A stretch of DNA of 64,000 nt from Oscillospiraceae bacterium (GCA_015063905.1 SVTF01000001.1:57431-121430), one strand, 5' to 3'; counted from the first letter of the stretch, positions 50,876-60,580 are shown. Translations and numbers: made by a program. Notes: generated by a model not told the origin, from the letters alone.

Positions 50876-51426
50876 TCTTCCTCTAAATACTTTTCAACGA
50901 ACAATCTCACGTTGTCTTTTGCCAAATTCGCATAATCCGCGTCGTAATACGACATAAGGTATATGTACTCGGGCGCTCCGGAAAGCTTTTCGCCGCCGAC
51001 CTTCAAAAAGAACAGCGTTCCCTCTATCGGATACACTCTTGTGTAGTATTTCCCGTCATCACGGCTTCTATCTTCGTAATTGAAATTTTCAAAGGTCTTC
51101 CACGTAATGTCGCCGTAATTGTCGGCAATAGCGTATACCTGGTTCATTACAAGATCCTGTTTATCAGTTACCTTGTTCTTGTTCTTTTGCGCTTCAAGAA
51201 ACATATCCACCGCAAATGGACTGAATACCGTTATTATCACAAACGACGTTATCAAAAACGCTATCAGACGCGCATGTCTTTTAAAGAACCCTTCCTTTTT
51301 CTCTTTTGACGGCTCGTGATCCTCTACCTTTGGATTATCGCCTGGCTCGAACACACTCACCTCGGAATAGTTCTCTGTCTGAGCACGCTTTTGCTGTTGC
51401 AATGCTCTTCTTTCACTTGGTTTCAT
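50872..51426 (-). CDS. Single-pass membrane protein of unknown function between ybeY and era
   Basis: 184 residues. A charged cytoplasmic part of about 53 residues and one membrane segment (LIAFLITSFVIITVFSPFAVDMFL, about 54-77) precede an external domain rich in Tyr and Asp, ending YIYLMSYYDADYANLAKDNVRLFVEKYLEEE. I do not recognise it. It occupies the place where dgkA and cdd are found in B. subtilis, and it overlaps era by four bases. It may couple to the phoH-ybeY-era group only by operon membership. Confidence 0.75.
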   Translation of the reverse strand: MKPSERRALQQQKRAQTENYSEVSVFEPGDNPKVEDHEPSKEKKEGFFKRHARLIAFLITSFVIITVFSPFAVDMFLEAQKNKNKVTDKQDLVMNQVYAIADNYGDITWKTFENFNYEDRSRDDGKYYTRVYPIEGTLFFLKVGGEKLSGAPEYIYLMSYYDADYANLAKDNVRLFVEKYLEEE

Positions 51427-51459
51427 AATTCAAGATCACCTTTTGACTGTCTTTATCTA

Positions 51460-51954
51460 TCACTTTACCTCAAGGCCCATTATGCGCATGATCTCGGTTT
51501 GCTTTGCGCGCATTTCAGCATCCTCTTCCTCACTTCTCTCGTGATCGTATCCGAGAAGATGGAGCATAGAATGGACACACAAAAACGCAGTTTCTCTTTT
51601 GTAGCTGTGCCCGTATTCATCTGCCTGCTCGCGAGCCTTTTCAAGTGAAATGACTATGTCGCCAAGATTATTGAGTATTTCATCGATAGGAGGCTCCTCG
51701 CTTGATCCGTCGTAGTCGAAAAGCGGGAACGAAAGCACGTCTGTAGGCTTATCAACGCCTCTGTACTTTTTATTAAGCTCGTGTATGCCCTCGTTATCGG
51801 TAAACGTTACCGACACTTCACAGGCATTTTGAAAACCCTCAAAATCAAGAGTGGTTTCCACAGCTTCTCTTATAAGCATTTTAAGGTTGTAGGTTACGGG
51901 GAGCTTGTCCTGACCGTTTTCAAAGTATATGCGAAGATTCATCTTTCTGTTCAT
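51460..51954 (-). CDS. ybeY: Endoribonuclease YbeY
   Basis: 164 residues with the zinc site HSMLHLLGYDHERSEEE (H-x3-H-x5-H) at about 129-145 and the upstream YRGVDKPTDVLSFPL. YbeY takes part in 16S rRNA maturation and 70S quality control. It starts 14 bases after phoH; the ribosome site is weak. Confidence 0.96.
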   Translation of the reverse strand: MNRKMNLRIYFENGQDKLPVTYNLKMLIREAVETTLDFEGFQNACEVSVTFTDNEGIHELNKKYRGVDKPTDVLSFPLFDYDGSSEEPPIDEILNNLGDIVISLEKAREQADEYGHSYKRETAFLCVHSMLHLLGYDHERSEEEDAEMRAKQTEIMRIMGLEVK

Positions 51955-51968
51955 TTTTCAATTCCATA

Positions 51969-53024
51969 TCACTTATGCTGGTGATCGTTTTCCTTTCTTG
52001 CATAATTTTTTTTGCCTTCCGCTTCGCTTTTACGCGCGGCAGCCTTTTCTCTTTTTTCCCTATCGTATTTCTCATAGGCAAGAATAATTTTTTGAACGAG
52101 CTTATGTCTTACCACGTCGCGCTCGGTAAACGAGTGTATAGCGATATCGTCAATACCCTCAAGTATCTTCACTGCCTCGTAAAGACCGCTTTTCTGCCCT
52201 GCGGGAAGGTCCGTTTGCGTAAGGTCACCCGTGACCACAGCCTTGGAATTAAAGCCAAGGCGAGTTAAAAACATCTTCATCTGCTCGGGTGTGCAGTTTT
52301 GCGCCTCGTCAAGAATGATAAAGGAATCGTCAAGCGTACGTCCTCTCATGTATGCCAAGGGCGCCACCTCTATAACGCCCTTTTCTACCTGACGCTGATA
52401 ATTTTCCGCACCCATCATTTCAAATAACGCGTCGTATAGAGGGCGCAGATAAGGATCTATCTTGCTTTGCAAATCACCGGGCAAAAAACCAAGTTTTTCT
52501 CCCGCCTCTATCGCGGGGCGCGTGAGGATTATCCTTGACACCTGCTTGTCGCGAAGTGCCTTGACCGCCATTGCCACAGCTAAAAACGTTTTTCCCGTTC
52601 CCGCGGGTCCTATGCCCAGCACCACCGTGTTTTTCTTTATTGAATTAACGTACTGCTTTTGCCCAACCGTTTTTGCCTTTATGGGTTTTCCCTTCATTGT
52701 GACGCATATACAGTCGTCTCCCAGCGACTCCAGCTCATCCGCCTTGCCTGCCGCTACCGTATCACAGATGTATATCACGTTCTGATCTGTGATGCTTCCG
52801 CTATACTTTGCCATCTTGACAAGATATTTCACGGCGCAATAGGCATCCGCCACCGCGCCGTCATCGTCACCTGAAACGACTATAACGTCGCTACCGTCAT
52901 CCGTGACCCTATTGTGCAGCGCGACACCGAACTTTTTTTCAATTATCTCAACGTTTGAATCGAAGCTTCCAAACACCGCGGAAACGATATCGTCACCATC
53001 GACCTTAACAATCTTACTGCTCAT
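51969..53024 (-). CDS. phoH: PhoH-family ATPase
   Basis: 351 residues: an N-terminal KH-like part (about 1-110), then the P-loop ATPase with GIGPAGTGKTFLAVAMAV (about 137-154), ILTRPAIEAGEKLGFLPGD, DDSFIILDEAQN (Walker B) and VVTGDLTQ. A lysine/histidine-rich tail ends the protein. PhoH proteins are putative RNA helicase-like ATPases, usually next to ybeY as here. Confidence 0.96.
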   Translation of the reverse strand: MSSKIVKVDGDDIVSAVFGSFDSNVEIIEKKFGVALHNRVTDDGSDVIVVSGDDDGAVADAYCAVKYLVKMAKYSGSITDQNVIYICDTVAAGKADELESLGDDCICVTMKGKPIKAKTVGQKQYVNSIKKNTVVLGIGPAGTGKTFLAVAMAVKALRDKQVSRIILTRPAIEAGEKLGFLPGDLQSKIDPYLRPLYDALFEMMGAENYQRQVEKGVIEVAPLAYMRGRTLDDSFIILDEAQNCTPEQMKMFLTRLGFNSKAVVTGDLTQTDLPAGQKSGLYEAVKILEGIDDIAIHSFTERDVVRHKLVQKIILAYEKYDREKREKAAARKSEAEGKKNYARKENDHQHK

Positions 53025-53051
53025 GTATTCATTATCCTTTCGCCGAGAATA

Positions 53052-54236
53052 TCACTCTGTGAGATCCACCTCAAATTCCGAGACCTCGGCAATGTTTTCT
53101 ATAGAAACGATCGTACACAAAAGCATGTACCTATCATCTCTGATTATTGGAGTTACAGTTTTGCGAACAACGATGCGATCCGATGCCATTTCGCCTAAAA
53201 GCTGTGAAAGCTCGAAATACGCAAGTATCTGCGCCTGCTCCTCGCTCCTTGTTTCCTTAACGTACTCGTATTCCATATATTTTACGGTACGCACGGATAG
53301 CGGGGTTTTTATTCCACCCACGAGGTCACAGTCCTCCACGATATCTATTTTATCATAAAGCGCGCCCTCTTTTCCATACTTTTTTGAAATGTTCATTGAA
53401 AAGTCAAAAAAATTTAAATATTTTTCGCAATATTCATATCCCGAATACACCTTTTTCTCATATTCATAGGGTATCTCAACGTAAAACTCCTCTTCCGTTC
53501 TCGCCATTACCGCTCCCGCGGCTCTTGTGTATCTGAACCCTATCTGCTGACTGTCAAACAGTCCGCTGACCAGCAATTCTCCCTTTTCCACGTACCTTCC
53601 AGCGCTTACAACGGCATTGCCACGAAACAGTCTTACCTCCTCAACCATGCCCGCCTTTTTTGCTATAAGATTGGCGGGCTTTGTGACGTCTTCCTTTTCG
53701 GGTGCTTTGGAATACTCTCTTATCTGAACCTCGGCAACTGTTCCAACTATGTTTATTGACATCCACGAAACACGGTCACTGTCTATCATGATCTTGTTCT
53801 CGATCCTATCGGTGTTTGCTTGATTTATCAGGCTTCCAACGCCAAAGCCCTGCTCCCGAAGCATTTCTTTTACCTCAAGTGTGGTCAGAGTTTCGTTTCC
53901 GATGACTTCTACCGACCACACGTATCTATGCGCCATAATTATAAGAAACACCGCACAGATCATACCAAAAGCGATACCGTAACGGTGCTTATAGCGCGAC
54001 AGAATATAAGGTATTCCCTGCTTTTTTTCAACCGAATACTCTACGCTTTTCTCGCGCGCGAGCCGTTCAAAGCGGCGAAATTCCGAATATCGAAATTGAA
54101 CCGACACCCTATCCGGAAAGGTTTTAAGATGAGAATAGGCAATGCCATAATACATACAGATATTGAGCAGCGTGGTTGCGCTAGTGTAGTCCGCGCTTAC
54201 CGTCACGCTTCCAAATAAAAACAGTATTATTCCCAT
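53052..54236 (-). CDS. yqfD: Sporulation protein YqfD
   Basis: 394 residues. The N-terminus is beta-rich, a membrane segment lies at about 88-108 (GIAFGMICAVFLIIMAHRYVW), and an external part begins with a POTRA-like fold (VEVIGNETLTTLEVKEMLREQG). It ends with an acidic tail. YqfD is a mother-cell sporulation protein of unknown biochemical role, related in name to stage IV sporulation genes. It follows yqfC by three bases. Confidence 0.92.
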   Translation of the reverse strand: MGIILFLFGSVTVSADYTSATTLLNICMYYGIAYSHLKTFPDRVSVQFRYSEFRRFERLAREKSVEYSVEKKQGIPYILSRYKHRYGIAFGMICAVFLIIMAHRYVWSVEVIGNETLTTLEVKEMLREQGFGVGSLINQANTDRIENKIMIDSDRVSWMSINIVGTVAEVQIREYSKAPEKEDVTKPANLIAKKAGMVEEVRLFRGNAVVSAGRYVEKGELLVSGLFDSQQIGFRYTRAAGAVMARTEEEFYVEIPYEYEKKVYSGYEYCEKYLNFFDFSMNISKKYGKEGALYDKIDIVEDCDLVGGIKTPLSVRTVKYMEYEYVKETRSEEQAQILAYFELSQLLGEMASDRIVVRKTVTPIIRDDRYMLLCTIVSIENIAEVSEFEVDLTE

Positions 54237-54239
54237 ATA

Positions 54240-54560
54240 TCACACTCCGTCCTCAAAAGAGATAGAACAAATGCAACCTTCAACCGTTACAGTGCCGTAG
54301 TGATATGTGGTGCATATAAGATCACAACCCATAACGTCAATGCAAAAGCCCTTGACGGCAAGCTTTATCTCATTCGTACAGTATTTTAGTATTCTTCGGC
54401 ATCCGCTGACAAAAAGGGTGTCGCGTCCGCGCATCTCTATTCGTATCTCTCCAAACAGTGCATCACTTGGTAGCCCTATCCCTTCAGACAGCACGTCTAC
54501 AAGACCTTTACGCTTCTTTTCGCTGTTTTTGCCGTAATTTTTTTCGTTGTTTTTTTGCAT
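54240..54560 (-). CDS. yqfC: Sporulation protein YqfC
   Basis: 106 residues from ATG 54560 (AGAGG eight bases upstream); the longer track start overlaps ylbJ and has a hydrophobic stretch foreign to the family. It belongs to the YabP/YqfC family: FGEIRIEMRGRDTLFVSGCRRILKY, then IKLAVKGFCIDVMGCDL and a closing TVTVEGCICSISFE. It heads yqfC-yqfD-phoH-ybeY-X-era-recO. Only 52 bases separate it from divergent ylbJ. Confidence 0.9.
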   Translation of the reverse strand: MQKNNEKNYGKNSEKKRKGLVDVLSEGIGLPSDALFGEIRIEMRGRDTLFVSGCRRILKYCTNEIKLAVKGFCIDVMGCDLICTTYHYGTVTVEGCICSISFEDGV

Positions 54561-54612
54561 ATCAAGACCTCTGGATAAATATAAATTACAAAAAGGACAA
54601 GGGGGATCGTTT

Positions 54613-55776
54613 ATGGAAGATTCCAAGTCGCAAAAAACACCTGATAAAGCAATACATGGGGGAATTATCATTGGTATTATTGCCGTTGCTACCTTTATTA
54701 TCATGATCATATCACCAGGCGCGGCAATTAATTATATGAATCAAGGGCTCAGTCTATGCGCCACAAGTGTAATCCCCTCGCTTTTTCCGTTTATGATAAT
54801 ATCCGAGCTTATCGTTGCCTGCGGCATCGGTCAACGCATGTCTAAACCGCTTTCGCCACTCACAAAAAGCCTCTTTGGCATTGGAAAATCGGGCGCGTGC
54901 GCATTTTTGCTTGGCACGTTGTGCGGCTTTCCCGTGGGGGCGCGAGTTGCCGCCTCTATGTATGATAAGGGGGATATTTCACCGCGCGAGCTTGAGCGCA
55001 TACTTACGTTTTGCAACAATCCATCCCCCGCTTTTATTATCAGTACGGTCGGCACCTCGCTGCTTGGCAGGCAGGACATAGGCATTCTGATATATGCGTG
55101 TGTCATAATTTCATCGGTAGCGATTGGTATTTTCGCAAACATCTTTACTAAAAAAAGCGGCCTGAACACCGATACTGACACAAGGGGGCGAGGGTATGAA
55201 GCCAATAGCATGGACGCGCAAATATTCACCTCTGCCGTAAGATCAAGCGCAGCTTCCATGCTGGTGGTTTGCGCGTACGTTGTCTTTTTTACAACGCTTG
55301 TCGGGTGTGTCAAAAGCTTGCTTTTAAGTTTTGGAATACCCTCGGTTTTATCTTCTATGCTATTTGGCTTTTTTGAGCTTTCATCGGGAGCTTCAAGCGC
55401 CGCGAATATTGGAAATCTGTTTTTATCTGCGGTAGCTTGCGCCTTGTTTTCGGGATGGTCGGGACTCTCGGTGCATTTTCAGATAATGTCGGTTACGTCC
55501 AACGCAAAAATCAGCTACAAGCCGTATCTTTTATCCAAGGCTGCACAAGGAATAATTTGTGCCGCGCTGTGCGCCTTGGCGCTGAAATTTGCTTTTCCCT
55601 CTCTCTTGACTAAAGAGGCAGGAGCAATTCTTACAGACATCAAGCTTTTCGGAATAGACAAGGGACTTGGACTGTGTGCGCTGTTCTTTATTGCGTCATT
55701 ACTTCCGTTGGCTCTCCAAACTTTTGATAAAAAACAGAATTACGGGAAAAACAGGAAAGTCCTTGACAATCAGTAA
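54613..55776 (+). CDS. ylbJ: Sporulation integral membrane protein YlbJ
   Basis: 387 residues from ATG 54613 (AAGGGGGAT upstream); the longer track start overlaps yqfC antisense. About eight membrane segments. Family features include SLFPFMIISELIVACG, FLLGTLCGFPVGARVAASMYDKG and LTFCNNPSPAFIISTVGTSLLG, typical of YlbJ/SpoVV-type nucleoside-recognition (Gate) proteins. YlbJ (SpoVV) moves dipicolinic acid across the outer forespore membrane. The divergent 52-base gap to yqfC suggests shared sporulation control. Confidence 0.9.
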   Translation: MEDSKSQKTPDKAIHGGIIIGIIAVATFIIMIISPGAAINYMNQGLSLCATSVIPSLFPFMIISELIVACGIGQRMSKPLSPLTKSLFGIGKSGACAFLLGTLCGFPVGARVAASMYDKGDISPRELERILTFCNNPSPAFIISTVGTSLLGRQDIGILIYACVIISSVAIGIFANIFTKKSGLNTDTDTRGRGYEANSMDAQIFTSAVRSSAASMLVVCAYVVFFTTLVGCVKSLLLSFGIPSVLSSMLFGFFELSSGASSAANIGNLFLSAVACALFSGWSGLSVHFQIMSVTSNAKISYKPYLLSKAAQGIICAALCALALKFAFPSLLTKEAGAILTDIKLFGIDKGLGLCALFFIASLLPLALQTFDKKQNYGKNRKVLDNQ

Positions 55777-55791
55777 AAACTATGATAGAAT
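55763..55791 (+). promoter_or_regulatory. Promoter of the acidic lipoprotein gene
   Basis: TTGACA (55763-55768), 17 bases, TAGAAT (55786-55791), TG-extended -10. The -35 lies inside the last codons of ylbJ. Confidence 0.8.
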
Positions 55792-55836
55792 GTTTATGCG
55801 AATGTGGTCAAAAACAATTACTAAGTGGAGGACAAC

Positions 55837-56403
55837 ATGAAAAAGTTTTTTAGAATTTTAACCGTAAGCGCACTCGCCCTGGCGATGCTTCTCTCGTTCG
55901 CTTCTTGCGATCTCTTTAACCCCCTCAAGATAGACGACGTTGAGGATGCGCTCAGTGATTTTGCTGAGGATAACGAAGACGAGTATTACTTTGAGGAATC
56001 CGAAAAGTCTTACAAGAAGGCTCTTGCTAAGGGCTTTGAAGAGTTAGGTAAGGTTAAGGGCGGCGTTGAGTCTTTCTTTACTTTTGCCGAATTAGAGGAT
56101 GAAGCTTCTTGGTGCTGGATTGTTGAGCTTGAGGAAACCGCTGACGCAAAGCTTGTAGAAAAAGAGATTGAGGATGGTCTTGAGGACGTTCTGTATGCTA
56201 CGCTTTACGAGGTCATAATTGCAGAATATGACGAGGAAGATCTTGGAATAGTGGAAGATATGATCGAGACCGGTATCAAGGAACAGATCGAGGAGATAGT
56301 TCCCTCCAAGATGTTGGTTGTCAGAAAAGGCAACATCGTATTCTTCGGTGCAAAGAGCGTTGTAAACACAGCTCTTGACGAAATTGAGGACGCAAAGAAA
56401 TAA
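55837..56403 (+). CDS. Small acidic lipoprotein of unknown function
   Basis: 188 residues from ATG 55837 (GGAGG five bases upstream); the track's GTG at 55825 overlaps that ribosome site. A lipoprotein signal ends SFASC near residue 24. The mature protein is strongly acidic (many Glu/Asp) with an alternating helix/strand look; no known domain is recognised. The end (KMLVVRKGNIVFFGAKSVVNTALDEI) resembles lipoproteins of unknown role in other Clostridia. It stands alone between a promoter and a strong terminator. Confidence 0.82.
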   Translation: MKKFFRILTVSALALAMLLSFASCDLFNPLKIDDVEDALSDFAEDNEDEYYFEESEKSYKKALAKGFEELGKVKGGVESFFTFAELEDEASWCWIVELEETADAKLVEKEIEDGLEDVLYATLYEVIIAEYDEEDLGIVEDMIETGIKEQIEEIVPSKMLVVRKGNIVFFGAKSVVNTALDEIEDAKK

Positions 56404-56435
56404 TATTTGACATTTCTACATACACATTCGTAGAT

Positions 56436-56464
56436 CACCCACGGGTCATCCCGTGGGTGTTTTT
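56436..56464 (+). terminator. Terminator of the acidic lipoprotein gene
   Basis: CACCCACGGG-TCAT-CCCGTGGGTG, a perfect 10-bp stem with a 4-base loop followed by T5. Confidence 0.93.
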
Positions 56465-56491
56465 GAATACGTAATAAAATATTAAAAACTG

Positions 56492-56520
56492 TTGACAAAG
56501 GAAAAAATGTGTGATACAAT
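56492..56520 (+). promoter_or_regulatory. Promoter of the valS T-box leader
   Basis: TTGACA (56492-56497), 17 bases, TACAAT (56515-56520), TG-extended -10. Confidence 0.85.
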
Positions 56521-56526
56521 ATATTG

Positions 56527-56773
56527 CAATACGAAAACGCAATGACCGAGAGGAGTAAGTCAAGCTCCATTTTCAGAGAGTAGGCGGGCGGTGTGAGCCT
56601 ATAAGGATATTGACTAAAGGTAGCTCGTGAGCGGCGTGGGTGAAGGTTTTTTCTGTGTAGCCTACGACGGTGGCAACGTTAGAGCTTTTGAGAGGTGTTT
56701 GTAAACAGAGCAAGCACAAATTAGGTGGTACCGCGCTTTTTGCGCCCTGATGAAATATCAGGGCGTTTTTTAT
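56527..56773 (+). ncRNA. T-box riboswitch, valine-specific
   Basis: Stem I has AGTA at its base, the distal-loop sequence CAGAGAG and a GGC...GCC apical stem. Pairing AGTCAA/TTGACT places GTA at 56620-56622 on the 3' side of the specifier loop, a valine codon. The T-box bulge AGGTGGTACCGCG at 56723-56735 offers UGGU for the tRNA end ACCA, fitting the A discriminator of tRNA-Val. A terminator (CGCCCTGAT/ATCAGGGCG then T6, 56743-56771) overlaps the region used by the antiterminator. Uncharged tRNA-Val should allow read-through into valS. Confidence 0.93.
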
Positions 56774-56813
56774 TTGATTTAAATACAGAACATAAAAGAA
56801 AGGAAACATAAAA

Positions 56814-59459
56814 ATGAATTCCTACAACGAACTTCCAAAGACGTATTCTCCCTCCGAATTTGAGGACAGAATTTATACCGAGTGGTGTGAAAAGGGATAT
56901 TTCACGCCCGACAAAAACAATAACAATCCCTCTTTTTCAATAGTTATCCCTCCACCAAACGTCACGGGTCAGCTCCACATGGGCCACGCGCTTGACGAGA
57001 CTCTGCAGGACATTCTCGTTCGCTATAAGAGAATGCAGGGCTTCAACACCCTTTGGGTCCCCGGCACAGACCACGCGGGCATCGCTACGCAGATCAAGGT
57101 CGAGGAGCGTCTCCGAGTTGACGAGGGCTTGACAAGATACGATCTCGGCAGAGAAAAATTCCTCGAGCGCGTTTGGGGATGGAAGGACACCTACGAGGCT
57201 CGCATCACGGGTCAGCTCAAAAAGCTGGGCGCATCGTGCGACTGGACAAGACAGCGCTTCACTATGGACGAGGGCTGCTCCAGAGCTGTTCGCGAGGTTT
57301 TCGTCAACCTTTACGACAAGGGACTTATCTATCGCGGTCACCGTATCATCAACTGGTGTCCCAGATGTCTGACGGCGCTTTCAGATGCCGAGGTCGAATA
57401 CAAGGATCAACCGGGGTATTTCTGGCACATCAAGTATCCTATTATCGGCGAGGACAGCTACGTTGAGGTCGCAACAACGCGTCCCGAGACTATGTTCGGC
57501 GATACCGCCGTTGCGGTCAATCCCGAGGACGAGAACACCAAGCATCTTATCGGCAAAAAGGTTCTCCTTCCCATCGTTAACCGCGAGATCCCCGTAATTG
57601 CGGACGATTACGTTGAGATTGGCTTTGGTACGGGCTGTGTTAAGATCACTCCCGCGCACGACCCCAACGACTTTATGGTGGGTCAGCGCCACAACCTCGA
57701 GCAGATCAAGGTTATGAACGACGATGCTACCATGAACGCTTACGCGGGCAAATACGAGGGTATGGACAGATACACCTGCCGCAAGGCTCTCGTTGCAGAC
57801 CTTGAGGCCGAAGGCTATCTCGTTAAGGTCGAGCCTCACGACCACAACGTTGGCGTTTGCTACCGTTGCGGAACAACTGTTGAGCCTTTGACGAGCGATC
57901 AGTGGTTTGTTAAGATGAAGCCTCTCGCTGCTCCCGCTATTGAGGCGGTTGAAAACGGCGATGTCAATTTCGTTCCCGAACGCTTCTCCAAGAACTATTT
58001 CAACTGGATGAACAATATTCTTGACTGGTGCATTTCCCGTCAGCTCTGGTGGGGTCACCGTATTCCCGCCTTCTATTGCGACGAGTGCGGCGAAATGACC
58101 GTTTCAAAGACCGATATCGACACCTGCCCCAAGTGCGGCTCAAAGGTAAGGCAGGACGAGGACGTTCTCGACACTTGGTTCTCCTCTGCCCTCTGGCCCT
58201 TCTCCACTCTTGGATGGCCCGACAAGACCGAGGATCTCAAAAAGTATTATCCCACCGACGTTCTGGTTACGGGATACGATATAATCACCTTCTGGGTTTC
58301 GCGTATGATATTCTCAGGACTTGAGCATATGGGAGAAAAGCCCTTCTCCACTGTATTTATTCACGGTCTCGTTCGCGACGCGCAGGGACGCAAGATGTCC
58401 AAATCCTTGGGCAACGGTATCGATCCCCTCGAGGTCATCAAGCAGTACGGTGCGGACGCGCTCCGCTTTGCGCTGGCTACGGGTAACTCGCCCGGAAACG
58501 ATATGAGATTCTCCGACGAGAAGATCGAGGCGGCAAGAAACTTTGCAAACAAGCTTTGGAACGCTTCGAGATTCGTTCGTATGAATCTCACCATTGATGA
58601 GATCAAGCTTCCCGATGCGGACAAGCTTGCCATCGAGGACAAATGGATCCTTAACGAATTCAACGCGCTCTGCGAAAATGTTGTAACCAACCTTGACAAT
58701 TTTGAAGTCGGCGTTGCTCTGGGCGCAATATACAGCTTTACTTGGGACATCTTCTGTGACTGGTACATTGAGCTTGCAAAGGCAAGATTCAACGAAAAGG
58801 ACACCGAGGCAAACCTTGTTTGCCAGAACGTTATCGCTTACGTTCTTGAGGGTACGCTTAAGCTGCTCCATCCCTTTATGCCCTTCATCACCGAGGAGAT
58901 CTATCAGGCTCTGCCTCACGATGCGGAAAGCATTATGATATCCGAATATCCCAAGGCACAGGATGCGCTTTGCTTCCCTGCAGATGCCGAGAAGATGACC
59001 AAGATCATCGACGCCATCAAGGCGATAAGAACGCGCCGCAGCGAGATGAACGTTGCTCCCTCCAAGAAGGCAAAGGTTTATCTTGCAACCAAATATGCGG
59101 ATATATTTGCATCCGCAGAGGCATTCTTTGTCCGTCTTGCATCGGCTTCCGAGCTTGTTGTGGCTGATGCCTTTGACGAGAGTGAGGTAAGCGCAGATAA
59201 TGCCGTTCAGATAATCACCGACGCGGCAACCATCTTCCTTCCCCTCTCCGACATCATTGATTTTGAAAAGGAAAAGGCTCGCCTTGAGGGCGAAAAGAAA
59301 AAGCTCGAATGTGAGATCGAGCGCATAGAAAAGAAGCTTGCAAACGAGGGCTTCGTTGCAAAGGCTCCCGCGGCAGTTGTTGAGGGAGAGAAAGCCAAAA
59401 TGGCTAAGTACAAGGAAAACCTTGACGGCATCATAGCAGCTCTTGCTAAATTAGGCTAA
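56814..59459 (+). CDS. valS: Valyl-tRNA synthetase
   Basis: 881 residues. The class I motif HMGH lies in [15 protein letters not shown] (about 47-61) and KMSKS in [11 protein letters not shown] (about 530). The CP1 editing domain spans about 190-330 ([20 protein letters not shown]). An anticodon-binding domain (about 600-740) and a C-terminal coiled-coil arm ([26 protein letters not shown]) follow. It charges tRNA-Val and is controlled by the T-box upstream. AAAGGA precedes the ATG. Codons look strongly biased to C-ending forms, as in a highly expressed gene. Confidence 0.98.
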   Translation: MNSYNELPKTYSPSEFEDRIYTEWCEKGYFTPDKNNNNPSFSIVIPPPNVTGQLHMGHALDETLQDILVRYKRMQGFNTLWVPGTDHAGIATQIKVEERLRVDEGLTRYDLGREKFLERVWGWKDTYEARITGQLKKLGASCDWTRQRFTMDEGCSRAVREVFVNLYDKGLIYRGHRIINWCPRCLTALSDAEVEYKDQPGYFWHIKYPIIGEDSYVEVATTRPETMFGDTAVAVNPEDENTKHLIGKKVLLPIVNREIPVIADDYVEIGFGTGCVKITPAHDPNDFMVGQRHNLEQIKVMNDDATMNAYAGKYEGMDRYTCRKALVADLEAEGYLVKVEPHDHNVGVCYRCGTTVEPLTSDQWFVKMKPLAAPAIEAVENGDVNFVPERFSKNYFNWMNNILDWCISRQLWWGHRIPAFYCDECGEMTVSKTDIDTCPKCGSKVRQDEDVLDTWFSSALWPFSTLGWPDKTEDLKKYYPTDVLVTGYDIITFWVSRMIFSGLEHMGEKPFSTVFIHGLVRDAQGRKMSKSLGNGIDPLEVIKQYGADALRFALATGNSPGNDMRFSDEKIEAARNFANKLWNASRFVRMNLTIDEIKLPDADKLAIEDKWILNEFNALCENVVTNLDNFEVGVALGAIYSFTWDIFCDWYIELAKARFNEKDTEANLVCQNVIAYVLEGTLKLLHPFMPFITEEIYQALPHDAESIMISEYPKAQDALCFPADAEKMTKIIDAIKAIRTRRSEMNVAPSKKAKVYLATKYADIFASAEAFFVRLASASELVVADAFDESEVSADNAVQIITDAATIFLPLSDIIDFEKEKARLEGEKKKLECEIERIEKKLANEGFVAKAPAAVVEGEKAKMAKYKENLDGIIAALAKLG

Positions 59460-59563
59460 GAGTACCCAAATCATTCTTTCGTATCCCAATTTTAATAAAC
59501 GCTGAATTTAGTTGTACTAACTCGGTTGGGTTCACCAATCTATCAACACGGGTAGGCTCAGCA

Positions 59564-59591
59564 GGTTGAAATTTTGCTTGCAAAATTTCAA
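59564..59591. repeat. Perfect inverted repeat after valS
   Basis: GTTGAAATTTTGC-TT-GCAAAATTTCAAC, 13-bp stem and 2-base loop, in the 252-base gap between valS and the HAD gene. No T-run follows. A weaker AAAAGC...GCTTTTTT hairpin at about 59617-59648 may be the valS terminator; the rest of the gap shows nothing else. Confidence 0.7.
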
Positions 59592-59711
59592 CGTCACCCC
59601 AATCTAGTTAGAACCTAAAAGCCTTAAAAGGTTTTGCGGAGCTTTTTTCAAAAGCGACTCGCCGAAGGCACGCGCATCTCATTTGAACAATTTAAAAATC
59701 ACAGGTAAAAA

Positions 59712-60545
59712 ATGAACACAAAATATCTTTTTCTCGATATAGACGGAACGCTCGTGGGTTACGACTCCAAAATGCCCGAGTCCGCGCTTGCGGCTCTCAA
59801 CGCCGCCCAAAAAAACGGACACAAGGTAATAATTGCCTCGGGACGCTCGCGCTCTATAATCTACCCCGATCTTCTGGCGGCGGTGGATTTTGACGGCATC
59901 ATCGCCTCGGGCGGCGCCTGTGTTGTATGCAACGGCGAGGTCATTTTCCGCAGTACCATCACGGGCGACACATTTCGCGGCATAGTTGATTATTTTCGCC
60001 GCGAGGGCATACGCTTTATAGTTCAATCGTCCGAAGCATCTTACGGTGAGCCCGATTTCCGCACCATTATGATACCCGCTATGATAAAGTCGGGTTATTC
60101 CAAAGATCTTATCGATAAGTCCTTTTCGGACGTTATCACAGTCGACGATATTTTAAGCGTTCCCGACGTTGAAAAGTTTTCCTATTATCTATCTCCCCTC
60201 TCGCCAAAGCAAATATCCGATGACAACGACGGCAAGTTCTACGTCACCGATTTCAGTGTGGGCAAGGCGGCAGAAAACTCGGAACTCTTTTTTGGCGAGA
60301 TGAACATGGCAGGCGTCAACAAAGCAACAGCTATCGAGCGCTATATGGCGCACGTCGGCGCGCCTATATCCGACTCCATCGCCTTCGGCGACAGCGGAAA
60401 CGACCTTGAAATGATGAAATTCGCCGGCTTCTCGGTTGCAATGGGCAACGCAACACAGCCTATAAAGGACGCCGCCGATATGATCACCGACGACGTCGAT
60501 AAGGACGGAATATACAACGCTTTCGTAAAGCTTGGGCTGATATAA
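59712..60545 (+). CDS. Cof-type HAD-superfamily phosphatase
   Basis: 277 residues. HAD motif I is FLDIDGTLV (nucleophile Asp near residue 9), motif II is IIASGRS, and motifs III/IV are the lysine in GVNKATAIERY and AFGDSGNDLEMM. A type IIB cap lies at about 85-190. The Cof family dephosphorylates sugar phosphates, FMN, PLP or similar; the substrate is unknown. It sits between valS and a convergent AraC gene and ends at a bidirectional terminator. Confidence 0.93.
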   Translation: MNTKYLFLDIDGTLVGYDSKMPESALAALNAAQKNGHKVIIASGRSRSIIYPDLLAAVDFDGIIASGGACVVCNGEVIFRSTITGDTFRGIVDYFRREGIRFIVQSSEASYGEPDFRTIMIPAMIKSGYSKDLIDKSFSDVITVDDILSVPDVEKFSYYLSPLSPKQISDDNDGKFYVTDFSVGKAAENSELFFGEMNMAGVNKATAIERYMAHVGAPISDSIAFGDSGNDLEMMKFAGFSVAMGNATQPIKDAADMITDDVDKDGIYNAFVKLGLI

Positions 60546-60548
60546 GAT

Positions 60549-60577
60549 AAAACCGACCGAAATTTTCGGTCGGTTTT
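60549..60577. terminator. Bidirectional terminator between the HAD gene and the AraC gene
   Basis: AAAACCGACCGAAA pairs with TTTCGGTCGGTTTT, 14 perfect pairs with A- and T-rich ends, so it works in both directions. Confidence 0.93.
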
Positions 60578-60580
60578 CAT

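Noticed and set aside
57381-58058. 225-residue - strand ORF inside valS
   Set aside because: Antisense shadow of a gene with strong codon bias; valS is intact across it.
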